64,000 nt of DNA from Alphaproteobacteria bacterium UBA1254 (GTDB taxonomy: Bacteria; Pseudomonadota; Alphaproteobacteria; RF32; CAG-239), in assembly GCA_002308495.1 (NCBI GenBank), contig DBVW01000021.1:1-64000 (forward strand). Direction: 5' to 3'. The notes below the pieces were generated by a model. The model was not told where the DNA came from and did no database searches. It saw only the letters and a program-made list of their open reading frames with translations. Below are positions 1 through 6,474 of the stretch, piece after piece. The stretch's first letter is position 1. The number at the start of each line of letters is the position of its first letter. Both the position numbers and the translations under genes were made by a program.

Positions 1-146
<146 letters not shown>

Positions 147-150
147 TTAC

Positions 151-188
151 CTTCGGATTGACCGAAGTTTGTGCGGACACCCCCGCAC
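151..188 (-). promoter_or_regulatory. Two tandem hairpins in the gap 5' leader
   Basis: Two perfect 6-bp stems stand side by side: CTTCGG/CCGAAG (151-156 with 162-167) and GTGCGG/CCGCAC (171-176 with 183-188). On the minus strand they fall 32-69 nt upstream of the gap start. No T-run follows on that strand, so an intrinsic terminator is unlikely; they may stabilise or regulate the gap leader, or be the remnant of an end for the upstream 6S transcript. Function is not shown by the sequence. Confidence 0.4.
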
Positions 189-387
189 GGGTTAAACTTT
201 TTTTCACGCACAATTTATCATTAAACTTTTATTTTTCAAGCAAAAAAATGATAAAAGCACAAAAAAAGCTCGGATAGTATGCGCAAGCAACAAAAAACCT
301 CTTCAAACCATAGGAGTATACGTATTGGTATACAACTTAGCTTGAAAAAGTTTTTATGTATTAGACACCAACTATACGAACTTTAAA

Positions 388-558
388 AAGACAGAGCCGT
401 CTGACCGTTCAACAAAAACAACATTCATATCGAACCGCTTTCGTCAAGGTGGGCGCCGTTATATATAGACCACGATCTATACAGGGACAGCTCCCTAATC
501 ATATCATCTGTTGGCTCGGATAGACTATGCGGTCAATCGCATCAGACAGCCCTGTCCT
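388..558 (-). ncRNA. ssrS: 6S RNA
   Basis: 6S RNA mimics an open promoter and sequesters sigma70 RNA polymerase in stationary phase. On the minus strand the interval can close into the long 6S rod: the 5' end GACAGGGCTGTCTGAT pairs with the 3' end GTCAGACGGCTCTGTC through a nearly continuous terminal stem with G-U pairs. The gene sits immediately downstream of zapA, the usual place of ssrS in many proteobacteria, and contains the CACCTTGA segment in the 3' half that is also found in E. coli 6S RNA. A TAATAT box overlapping the zapA stop codon could serve as its -10. Ends are estimated from the stem to within a few bases. Confidence 0.85.
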
Positions 559-570
559 GATAATTCTATA

Positions 571-1224
571 TTACCATTTTTGAATATCTGATGCAAGCAA
601 ATTTATTTGAGCTGTGAACTCTTTAATGGCCTTTGAAATTTGCTCATCTGCGGCCGCCAAATCGGCCGAATCCGAAGGCTCTTTAACAGGCACTTCAACA
701 ATTTTTTCAACCACTTTTTCGACAGGCACTTCAACAATTTTTTCAACCACTTTTTCGACCGGAACTTCAACCGTTTTTTCAACGATTTTTTCAACGGGGA
801 CTTCGACAATTTTTTCGACCGGCACCTCGACTTTTTTCTCAACAATTTTTTCGACCGGCACCTCGACTTTTTTCTCAACAATTTTTTCGACCGGAACTTC
901 GACTTTTTTCTCAACAATTTTCTCGACCGGCACCTCAACGATCTTTTCAACCACTTTCTCGACGGGCACTTCAACAATCTTTTCAACCGTCTCTACTCTA
1001 ACCTCCGGAGTCGCCACACCTTTTTTAACATCTTGCAACTCGTCGGCAACCAAAAGCCCGATCATCGCTAAAAGCTGGCTTTCGTTAATTTGAGTTCCGT
1101 TTTGCGTTAAAAGTTTTGCCTTCTCGTCCAAAACACGTGAAAGCTCAATAATATGGGCTTCCTCGCCCGCCCCGCAGGCAACACCGTATTCACGACCGTT
1201 AATTTCAATTGTTACCTGAGCCAT
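571..1224 (-). CDS. zapA: Cell division protein ZapA with a repeat-expanded C-terminal half
   Basis: ZapA binds FtsZ polymers at midcell and bundles them. Residues 1-69 match the ZapA head: [15 protein letters not shown], the [13 protein letters not shown] helix and [13 protein letters not shown]. Normal ZapA is about 100-130 aa; this one is 217 aa because residues 80-181 are a [15 protein letters not shown] repeat, nine VEVPV copies at 12-residue spacing with one spacing of 8. A final helix (residues 187-217, [20 protein letters not shown]) resembles the usual coiled-coil tail. The start overlaps the end of the DUF4164-like gene by 20 bp, implying translational coupling, and 6S RNA follows directly. 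The head assignment is confident; the role of the repeat is unknown. Confidence 0.85.
   Translation of the reverse strand: MAQVTIEINGREYGVACGAGEEAHIIELSRVLDEKAKLLTQNGTQINESQLLAMIGLLVADELQDVKKGVATPEVRVETVEKIVEVPVEKVVEKIVEVPVEKIVEKKVEVPVEKIVEKKVEVPVEKIVEKKVEVPVEKIVEVPVEKIVEKTVEVPVEKVVEKIVEVPVEKVVEKIVEVPVKEPSDSADLAAADEQISKAIKEFTAQINLLASDIQKW
682..987 (-). repeat. 36-bp tandem repeat inside zapA
   Basis: The DNA coding residues 80-181 of ZapA is a tandem array of roughly 36-bp units, each coding VEVPVEK(I/V)VEK(K/I/T), with one unit shortened to 24 bp. Units differ mostly at synonymous or conservative positions, so the array is old enough to have diverged yet could still change in length by slippage. 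All spacings are multiples of three, which keeps the frame. Confidence 0.9.
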
Positions 1225-1462
1225 TTTCTTTAATTACCTCATCTATTTTAAGGGCGCTTGATTCGATTTTTTGAGCGGCCATTGAAAGCGCTTGCTTTAA
1301 CTTCTCAATCTCAGCATTCTTTTTTGCAACATTATTTTGATAATTTTCTTTCTGCCGAGAAATATCGGCTCGCTTTGCATCTAATGTTCCCATCAACGCA
1401 CTTAAGCTTTTTTTCATTTCATCTATTGCCGCATTCGTGCGCTCTAATTTTTGCTCATTCAT
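1205..1462 (-). CDS. Small coiled-coil protein next to zapA (DUF4164-like)
   Basis: An 85-residue, almost entirely helical protein ([19 protein letters not shown], then [16 protein letters not shown]) with heptad-like spacing and no membrane segment. Its size, coiled-coil character and position directly before zapA fit the DUF4164 family found in this place in alphaproteobacteria. I chose the internal ATG at 1462 (MNEQKLER) rather than 1513, because the region upstream is K/F-rich and poorly protein-like; the purine-rich AAAGAAAG before it is a modest ribosome site. It may assist ZapA in division-site assembly, which is inference from position. Confidence 0.65.
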   Translation of the reverse strand: MNEQKLERTNAAIDEMKKSLSALMGTLDAKRADISRQKENYQNNVAKKNAEIEKLKQALSMAAQKIESSALKIDEVIKENGSGNN

Positions 1463-1546
1463 AAAATTTTCTTTCTTTTTACAAAAAAATGAATTACTGT
1501 TTATCATAATCATTTTTTAGCAATTGACAAGAAACAATCAAACATT

Positions 1547-2041
1547 ATGCAAAAGATTATATTACACATCACAAAAGAAGACTTCGCGCCGATAACCGAT
1601 TCGCGCTTTGAATGTTTTATATTATCCGAAGATTTATCATCTCATTTTAAAAATGAGTTTACCCTTAAAGCAAAACAGTTAAACAAACTTGTCTTAGGCT
1701 TATCGATAAGCGATGTTTTAGCTTACAATCTTGACGGCATCGTCCTTGACCTTTCAAAATCGGAACACATCGCCGCCGACTATAAAAAACAAACAAAAGA
1801 CCTGAAAAACAAAATCGTCGGCATTATCTGCCGAAACCGCCGTCATGAAGCAATGCTTGCCTCCGAATGCGAACCGGATTTCCTTGTTTTCAGGGCATGG
1901 CGGGACGGCATCGAAAAGGTCAAAGAACTGACTTCGTGGTATAACGAAATGTTTTTAATCCAATCGGCTTTGCTCCCGATGGAAGAAATCGACTATTCTT
2001 CGTTTGAAACAGATTTTGTTGTTTTAGATAACGCGCACTGA
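1547..2041 (+). CDS. Thiamine-phosphate-synthase-like TIM-barrel protein, function unknown
   Basis: A 164-aa cytosolic protein divergent from the zapA pair. It has alternating strand/helix segments (DGIVLDLSKSE, KIVGIICRNRRHEAMLASE, PDFLVFRAW, TDFVVLDN) that recall the C-terminal half of ThiE-type barrels: a conserved small-residue strand, an xR(H)E helix and a late D(F)V motif. ThiE's GxGP phosphate loop is missing and the protein is shorter than the 200+ residues of ThiE, so I do not assign that reaction. ThiE-like proteins occur near gap/pgk in several alphaproteobacteria. No clear Shine-Dalgarno precedes the ATG. Confidence 0.5.
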   Translation: MQKIILHITKEDFAPITDSRFECFILSEDLSSHFKNEFTLKAKQLNKLVLGLSISDVLAYNLDGIVLDLSKSEHIAADYKKQTKDLKNKIVGIICRNRRHEAMLASECEPDFLVFRAWRDGIEKVKELTSWYNEMFLIQSALLPMEEIDYSSFETDFVVLDNAH

Positions 2042-2052
2042 ATTTTTTTACC

Positions 2053-2820
2053 TTACTTGGTATTCTGCTTTAAAAACTCAATGGCTTTTTCTGCCTCGTT
2101 TAAACCGCACTCTACGGCCAATACGGCTTTCGGACAATATTCCTTTGTCAGTTTTAAAAGCTTTTTGAAATCAATCGTGCCGTTATCAAAACCGTTATGT
2201 TCATCATTGTGTATTTTGCTTATCTTTCCGTGATTGTTGTGCAGATGCATATAGCCGATACGTTTGTTTAACGTTTTAACCCAATCATAAACACTCATAT
2301 CCGAATTACCGTGCGCATGTCCCACATCCAAACAAACCTTCAAACGTTTATCATGAACGGCATCAATTTCCTGCATCATAACGCTGCTGTCTAATTCGAG
2401 CATATTTTCAATCATCATTGTAATAGAATCATCTTTGTCGGCAAAAAATTCTTCCCAAAAAGTCGTAGATCTTTTTACCCAATTCGAAACAGGCGAGCTG
2501 TAAGGCACATATCCGTCATGAACAACAATGCTGTCGCAATCCAATTCTTTGGCAATTTTGTAAGCATAATTAAACCATTTCATCGTTTCTTTTCTTAAAC
2601 TGGGCAATGCCGAACCCAAATTCAAATCCCAAAACGGTGCATGAAGCGACCGATGCTTAATACCTGCCGTCTGTTCTTTTTGATAAGCAATATTTTTTTT
2701 AACATTTTTCAACAACGGATCGTAAAAAGTTTGAAATTCGATTCCGACCTTTTGACGTTTAATAATATCAAAAGCCTTCTCAAAATCGCCCGAATCACAC
2801 AATCTGATATCGACAGTCAT
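2053..2820 (-). CDS. Sugar phosphate isomerase/epimerase-like TIM barrel (AP endonuclease 2 superfamily)
   Basis: 255 aa. The pattern is that of the xylose-isomerase-like/AP-endonuclease family 2 barrel: HAPFWDLNLGS, a strand with DSIVVHDGY, MMIENM, VCLDVGHAHG (metal-binding D and H), YMHLHNNHG, and a late VLAVECG. These His, Asp and Glu residues are the usual divalent-metal ligands, so an active metalloenzyme is likely. The substrate cannot be read from the sequence; sugar epimerisation/isomerisation or hydroxypyruvate-type isomerisation are options. It converges with the ThiE-like gene, ends 12 bp apart, and has its own upstream region. Confidence 0.75.
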   Translation of the reverse strand: MTVDIRLCDSGDFEKAFDIIKRQKVGIEFQTFYDPLLKNVKKNIAYQKEQTAGIKHRSLHAPFWDLNLGSALPSLRKETMKWFNYAYKIAKELDCDSIVVHDGYVPYSSPVSNWVKRSTTFWEEFFADKDDSITMMIENMLELDSSVMMQEIDAVHDKRLKVCLDVGHAHGNSDMSVYDWVKTLNKRIGYMHLHNNHGKISKIHNDEHNGFDNGTIDFKKLLKLTKEYCPKAVLAVECGLNEAEKAIEFLKQNTK

Positions 2821-2887
2821 ATTGCACCCTTTCTTTTGTTTTTTTTAACATACTCAATTATTTTTCAAAATGCAACTATAACTGTCC

Positions 2888-2952
2888 TTAAAAAAAATCC
2901 CGGAGCGTACATAAAATTTTCGCTTTAGCTGAGGCGTTATACATGTTTTTTC
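2888..2952 (+). repeat. Dispersed CGTTATAC-type intergenic element
   Basis: Between the sugar-isomerase gene and efp lies the sequence CCGGAGCGTACA, followed by GCTTTAGCTGAGGCGTTATAC and ATGTTTTTT. The first piece matches the interior of the long palindromic repeat at 18.3-18.4 kb, and the second matches the CGTTATAC tail found at several other sites in this window, so it appears to be a shortened copy of that family. Confidence 0.5.
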
Positions 2953-2961
2953 AAAAAACGC

Positions 2962-2989
2962 TTGCAAAATTAAAAAACTGTTGTATGTT
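2962..2989 (+). promoter_or_regulatory. Putative promoter of efp
   Basis: TTGCAA at 2962-2967 and TATGTT at 2984-2989 are spaced by 16 bp and lie about 50 bp before the efp start, on the correct strand and within an AT-rich intergenic stretch. A sigma70-type fit; not proven. Confidence 0.45.
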
Positions 2990-3039
2990 GCGTTTACAAA
3001 ACAATCACTTTTAAAATTGTAAATAGGAGAATAAAAAAA

Positions 3040-3603
3040 ATGAAACAACTCGCAGGTGCCATCAGAATTGGTTGGGTTATTGAATATAAGGGAAAACCGT
3101 GGACAATCACCAAAGCACAACACATCAAACCCGGAAAAGGCGGTGCTTTCATGCAGGTCGAAATGAAATCTGTTGAAGAAGGTACAAAAACGAACGAACG
3201 CTTCCGCACGGAAGACACCATTGAAAAAATGATGGTTGAAGACAAAGATTGCCAATTTTTGTTTGAAGACGGCAACGGCTTAACCTTCATGGAAAATGAA
3301 ACGTTTGAACAATTTACGATGCCTGCTGACATTTTGGGAGATTCTCGTCCGTTCTTAACGGATGGCATGGTTGTTCGCATCTCTCACATCAACGGACGTC
3401 CGATTTCTGTTGAATTGCCGCTTCAGGTTACCTGCACTGTTGTTGAAACCGAACCGGTTATCAAAGGTCAAACGGCAGCATCTTCTTACAAACCGGCTAT
3501 TTTAGATAACGGTGTTCGTATTATGGTTCCGCCGTTTATCGGTGTCGGTGAAAAAATCGTTGTCGGCACAACCGAAGTCAACTATGTTGAAAGAGCAAAA
3601 TAA
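3040..3603 (+). CDS. efp: Elongation factor P
   Basis: EF-P rescues ribosomes stalled on polyproline by entering the E site. The 187-aa length is normal and all three barrels are recognisable: an N-terminal KOW-like domain (IEYKGKPWTITKAQHIKPGKGGAF), the middle domain with ENETFEQF, and the C-terminal PVIKGQTAASSYKPA...VRIMVPPFI region. Lys33 at the tip of the PGKGG loop is the site beta-lysylated by EpmA in bacteria that have it. The start follows TAGGAG in the leader. The stop codon TAA shares its last base with the next gene's ATG, the efp-suhB-like pairing seen in alphaproteobacteria. Confidence 0.97.
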   Translation: MKQLAGAIRIGWVIEYKGKPWTITKAQHIKPGKGGAFMQVEMKSVEEGTKTNERFRTEDTIEKMMVEDKDCQFLFEDGNGLTFMENETFEQFTMPADILGDSRPFLTDGMVVRISHINGRPISVELPLQVTCTVVETEPVIKGQTAASSYKPAILDNGVRIMVPPFIGVGEKIVVGTTEVNYVERAK

Positions 3604-4403
3604 TGCCATACATTTCCCCGTTATTGACGAGCATTGTTGAAGCAACAAAAAAATCGGCATCTTCGCTTGACCGTGATTTTGCCGAACTTGAACAGCTTCA
3701 AAACTCTGTCAAAAGCATCAAAAACTTTGTTTTAAACTCATACTCGCGTTTAGAGCAAAATCTCAAAGTCGAGCTTTCAAAAATCAGACCGGATATTCCG
3801 GTTTTCACCCCTTCGACCAAAATCGCGGGCAAATCTTATTTTGCCGTTTCGCCGATTGAAGGGCTGATTAACTTTGCCCACGGCAATCCCGATTTTGCCG
3901 TTTCGGTGGCTTTAATTGAAAACGATGAAATCATCGCTGCTGTTGTTTACAATCCGGCGCGTGATGAAACGTTTTTTGCCGCCAAAGGCAAAGGGGCATA
4001 TAAAGAAGGCTATCGAAACCATGAAAGGCTTCGTGTTTCTTCCGCAAAAGATCTCGATTCGGCGTTAATTGTTTCGACATCAACTTTTACAAAAAAAGCA
4101 ACGGATTTGAGCAAAATCCATTCTGCTGTCTTGCAAAAAACGGGAAATTTACGCATCAGCGGTTCAGTTGCGCTTGACTTAGCTTATCTGTCGGGCGGCA
4201 AATTTGATGCTTCAATCAGCCTTGAAAATCATTTTTGCTCAATTGCTGCGGGCATTTTAATGGTCAAAGAGGCAGGCGGTTCAATTCGCTCGACTTCTCA
4301 AAAAGACATTCGCGTTGAAGATATGCCGAACATTATGAAAACCGGCAATTTAATTGCCTCAAATTTCAACTTAAATCAAAAGATTTTTGAAATTTTTAAA
4401 TAA
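3603..4403 (+). CDS. Inositol-monophosphatase-fold protein with degraded active site
   Basis: 266 aa with the IMPase/SuhB fold: SPIEGLINFAHGNPDFAVSVALIEN and later GSVALDLAYLSGGKFDAS and IAAGILMVKEAGG are collinear with SuhB. The metal-site motif DPxDGTxNF reads SPIEGLINF (both metal Asp replaced, Thr lost), and the WDxAAG motif reads CSIAAG (Asp lost). It therefore probably lacks phosphatase activity and may act as a binding or regulatory protein. It is translationally coupled to efp (1-bp overlap), as in related genomes. The fold is confident; lack of activity is inferred from the substitutions. Confidence 0.75.
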   Translation: MPYISPLLTSIVEATKKSASSLDRDFAELEQLQNSVKSIKNFVLNSYSRLEQNLKVELSKIRPDIPVFTPSTKIAGKSYFAVSPIEGLINFAHGNPDFAVSVALIENDEIIAAVVYNPARDETFFAAKGKGAYKEGYRNHERLRVSSAKDLDSALIVSTSTFTKKATDLSKIHSAVLQKTGNLRISGSVALDLAYLSGGKFDASISLENHFCSIAAGILMVKEAGGSIRSTSQKDIRVEDMPNIMKTGNLIASNFNLNQKIFEIFK

Positions 4404-4418
4404 TTCTTAAAAAAATAC

Positions 4419-4446
4419 TTGAAAATCCAAAATGATTAGGTTATAA
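4419..4446 (+). promoter_or_regulatory. Putative rpmE promoter
   Basis: TTGAAA (4419-4424), a 16-bp spacer and TTATAA (4441-4446) precede rpmE by about 45 bp. The spacing is slightly short but both hexamers are close to sigma70 consensus. Confidence 0.45.
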
Positions 4447-4492
4447 GAGCATAAATTTTGTTTAAAGAAGAGTTTTAATTTGGAGAAACACA

Positions 4493-4720
4493 ATGAAAAA
4501 AGGCATTCATCCTGATTATCACGAAATCACTTATGTGATGACCGACGGCACAGAGTGCAAAGTTCGCACCACATGGGGCAAAAAAGGTGATAAGATGAAT
4601 TTGGAAATTGACCCGAAGTCTCATCCGGCTTGGACGGGTATTCACCGTATGGTAGATTCCGGCGGTCAGGTTTCTAAATTCAACAGCAAATTTGCTGCTT
4701 TCGGTATTAAAAAAGCTTAA
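4493..4720 (+). CDS. rpmE: 50S ribosomal protein L31 (zinc-free type)
   Basis: 75-aa bL31, part of the bridge between the ribosomal subunits. The start [19 protein letters not shown] is diagnostic. Zinc-binding L31 has a CxxC set; here only one Cys (TECKVRT) is present, so this is the zinc-independent (C-minus) form. A ribosome site TTTGGAGAAACAC precedes the ATG, and an intrinsic terminator follows, so it is probably monocistronic. Confidence 0.95.
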   Translation: MKKGIHPDYHEITYVMTDGTECKVRTTWGKKGDKMNLEIDPKSHPAWTGIHRMVDSGGQVSKFNSKFAAFGIKKA

Positions 4721-4743
4721 AATTTGTATTCAATCTATTTTTC

Positions 4744-4773
4744 AAAACCGCCGATTCGCTTGGCGGTTTTTTT
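4744..4773 (+). terminator. Intrinsic terminator after rpmE
   Basis: AAAACCGCC, a 9-nt loop and GGCGGTTTT form a perfect stem followed by seven T residues, 24 bp after the rpmE stop codon. Confidence 0.9.
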
Positions 4774-4832
4774 ATTTCCTTGCCTCTCATGAAAAAACAT
4801 GCTATCATATAACCATCAAAGGAGCTAAAAAG

Positions 4833-5018
4833 ATGTTGTTCTTTTCAAAAATATTTTCTTTTATTCAAAACTCCGTCAAACAGGTCGGCAAAGCCGCCTC
4901 GCAAATGCGTTTGGATAAAATAGCTTCTGCTTCCATGAACGGTTTGGCTTTTGCCGTTACGGGCGAACACATGGACGCTTTGGGTAAAAACATTTCAAAC
5001 AGCATGGGCGGCAGATAA
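4833..5018 (+). CDS. Small 61-aa protein of unknown function
   Basis: Starts at the ATG at 4833 behind a good AAAGGAGC ribosome site. The product (MLFFSKIFSFIQNSVKQVG then ASASMNGLAFAVTGEHMDALG) has an amphipathic N-terminal helix but no clear signal peptide or transmembrane span. The next gene begins 4 bp after its stop, so the two are co-translated and likely act together. I recognise no family. Confidence 0.55.
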   Translation: MLFFSKIFSFIQNSVKQVGKAASQMRLDKIASASMNGLAFAVTGEHMDALGKNISNSMGGR

Positions 5019-5021
5019 CAA

Positions 5022-5444
5022 ATGGAAAACACACCCGCTTTAAAAAAACTTTCTTCCGATTTTTTGTTTGATACACAAGGCGTTATCGTCAAAGTTGAGC
5101 TTGAAGCCGATTTTGTTTTCAGAGGCGCTTTGTTTTACGACGGTCGAAATCAGGCTGTCTTAGGTCGCAACAACAAAGATTTTTATCTTCTAAAATCGAT
5201 TGCGCCGATTATTCGCCCCAAAATCTTAAATTCAAAAACCGTTACTGTTATGGAATGCAGCAAAAACAAGGTTAACCAGGCCTATGAGGTCGAAGTTGTG
5301 AAGGTTGATGAAATCCCCGGCGAAGACACTTATCAGGAAGACTATCAAAAATATTTTGCAAAACTTGAAGAAATGTACGGCAAAGAACGTGTCGAAAGCT
5401 TCAAACAAAAAGCCCTCGCCGCTTGGCGCAAGTTTATCTCTTAA
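5022..5444 (+). CDS. Hypothetical 140-aa cytosolic protein
   Basis: The N-terminal two thirds alternate short beta strands (GVIVKVELEADFVFRGALFY, TVTVMECS, AYEVEVVKVDEIPGE), and the C-terminal 45 residues are helical and charged (YQKYFAKLEEMYGKERVESF). No signal peptide or transmembrane segment. It follows the 61-aa gene by 4 bp and converges on virB11. Unrecognised; the codon use is like its neighbours, so it looks like a real gene. Confidence 0.6.
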   Translation: MENTPALKKLSSDFLFDTQGVIVKVELEADFVFRGALFYDGRNQAVLGRNNKDFYLLKSIAPIIRPKILNSKTVTVMECSKNKVNQAYEVEVVKVDEIPGEDTYQEDYQKYFAKLEEMYGKERVESFKQKALAAWRKFIS

Positions 5445-5490
5445 AAAAACAAAAAGTGCTTCTGTATTAGACACCGACTATACGAGCTTT
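5445..5490 (-). terminator. Element between convergent genes; probable virB11 terminator and dispersed-repeat copy
   Basis: Read on the minus strand, the virB11 stop is followed directly by AAAGCTCGTATAGTCGGTGT, then CTAATACAGAAGC and CACTTTTTGTTTTTTT. GCTCGTAT can pair with ATACAGAAGC, and the flanking A-run with the T-run, giving a terminator-like hairpin with T tract. The core (CTATACGAGCTTTTT on the plus strand) is shared with elements near 380, 56.5 and 58.5 kb. Confidence 0.55.
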
Positions 5491-6462
5491 TTACGTCACT
5501 TCGGTGATGGCACGCAAGTTCCCGTCTCTATTTATCTGCACAACGCGCAATTTGTGGCGCATTTCCTCAATCGTTTTGGCACGGTCGATTGAAGGATATG
5601 TATGCAAAATACGATCGGTAAAGGCTTGATAAGCTGCTTCGGAACTTTCCGCGTGAATGGTCGCCAAACAGTTATCGTGACCGGAACCCATCAGTTCCCA
5701 AATAGCGCCGGCATTTGACGTTGAAATTTCACCGCCGATAATCGCATCAGGCGTAAAACGCACAACAAGGTCGATGATTTTGGCATAGTCCATCTGGTTG
5801 GTTTGCTCCGTACGAGACAAAACAAGGTGCACACGATTGGGATGCGGAACCATCAATTCGCGCGTATCTTCAATCGTAATAATGCGCTTATGAATATCCA
5901 AAATTTTAAGTAAGTTGTTCAAAAACGTTGTTTTACCTGTTGCCGTTGCACCGCTGACCAAAATGTGATCCCCGCGTTTAATAGACAATAACAAGCGCTC
6001 ATACGGGTCTTCCGGATCTTTAATATCTTTTAAGGGATTAATTTTATGAAGGGCCTGCCCTTGTTGCAAACCGTAATCAGCCAAACCGAATGCTACTTCT
6101 TCGCTGTGGACACGGATTGTTAAAGCAACACCGCCCGTCAAATCATTTTCATCATACATCACATTTTTGCCTGCAACGGCTGAAAAACGGTGTCCGCCCG
6201 GAATATCCGTAAACACAAGCGGCGAACCCGCAATCGGGTCAAACGGCAGCTCATAGGTGTTTGCAACAATATAGAGCAAATCGACCAAATACTCTTTTGA
6301 AAGTTTTTCATCTTCATACATAACCCACGGAAAAGCCCTTTTGCCGCGCAATCTCAGCCAAACCTGACCGGCACGGTTAATGGCCACTTCCTCAATATTT
6401 TCTTGGTTATACCAATATGAGAGCGGACGTAAAACAGATTCCAAAACCGTAAAAGAGCTCAT
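5491..6462 (-). CDS. virB11: VirB11-type secretion ATPase
   Basis: Hexameric ATPase at the cytoplasmic base of a type IV secretion system, powering pilus assembly and substrate transfer. The 323-aa length fits VirB11. Walker A GATATGKTT is at residues 171-179, the Asp box ITIEDTREL at 195-203, Walker B IIGGEI at 241-246 and the His box GSGHDNCLATIHAES at 259-273. The N-terminal domain (VAINRAGQVWLRL) is the usual VirB11 ring domain. AAAGGA precedes the ATG, 12 bp after the stop of the VirB10-C gene. It is the last gene of the T4SS operon, the classical position of virB11. DotB is an alternative name, but length and order favour VirB11. Confidence 0.9.
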   Translation of the reverse strand: MSSFTVLESVLRPLSYWYNQENIEEVAINRAGQVWLRLRGKRAFPWVMYEDEKLSKEYLVDLLYIVANTYELPFDPIAGSPLVFTDIPGGHRFSAVAGKNVMYDENDLTGGVALTIRVHSEEVAFGLADYGLQQGQALHKINPLKDIKDPEDPYERLLLSIKRGDHILVSGATATGKTTFLNNLLKILDIHKRIITIEDTRELMVPHPNRVHLVLSRTEQTNQMDYAKIIDLVVRFTPDAIIGGEISTSNAGAIWELMGSGHDNCLATIHAESSEAAYQAFTDRILHTYPSIDRAKTIEEMRHKLRVVQINRDGNLRAITEVT

Positions 6463-6474
6463 ACTTTTTCCTTT

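Noticed and set aside
151..188. Intrinsic terminator before gap
   Set aside because: Neither hairpin is followed by a T-run on the strand being transcribed.
682..987. Possible CRISPR array (regular 36-bp periodicity)
   Set aside because: No unique spacers; the units are contiguous, in frame and coding within zapA.
603..1093. Long open frames on both strands opposite or inside the zapA repeat (Thr/Ser/Phe-rich, Arg/Lys-rich)
   Set aside because: They are alternative readings of the 36-bp repeat; low-complexity products without start signals, fully covered by zapA.
1547..2041. Thiamine phosphate synthase (thiE)
   Set aside because: Too short and without the phosphate-binding and pyrophosphate motifs; only a distant fold resemblance.
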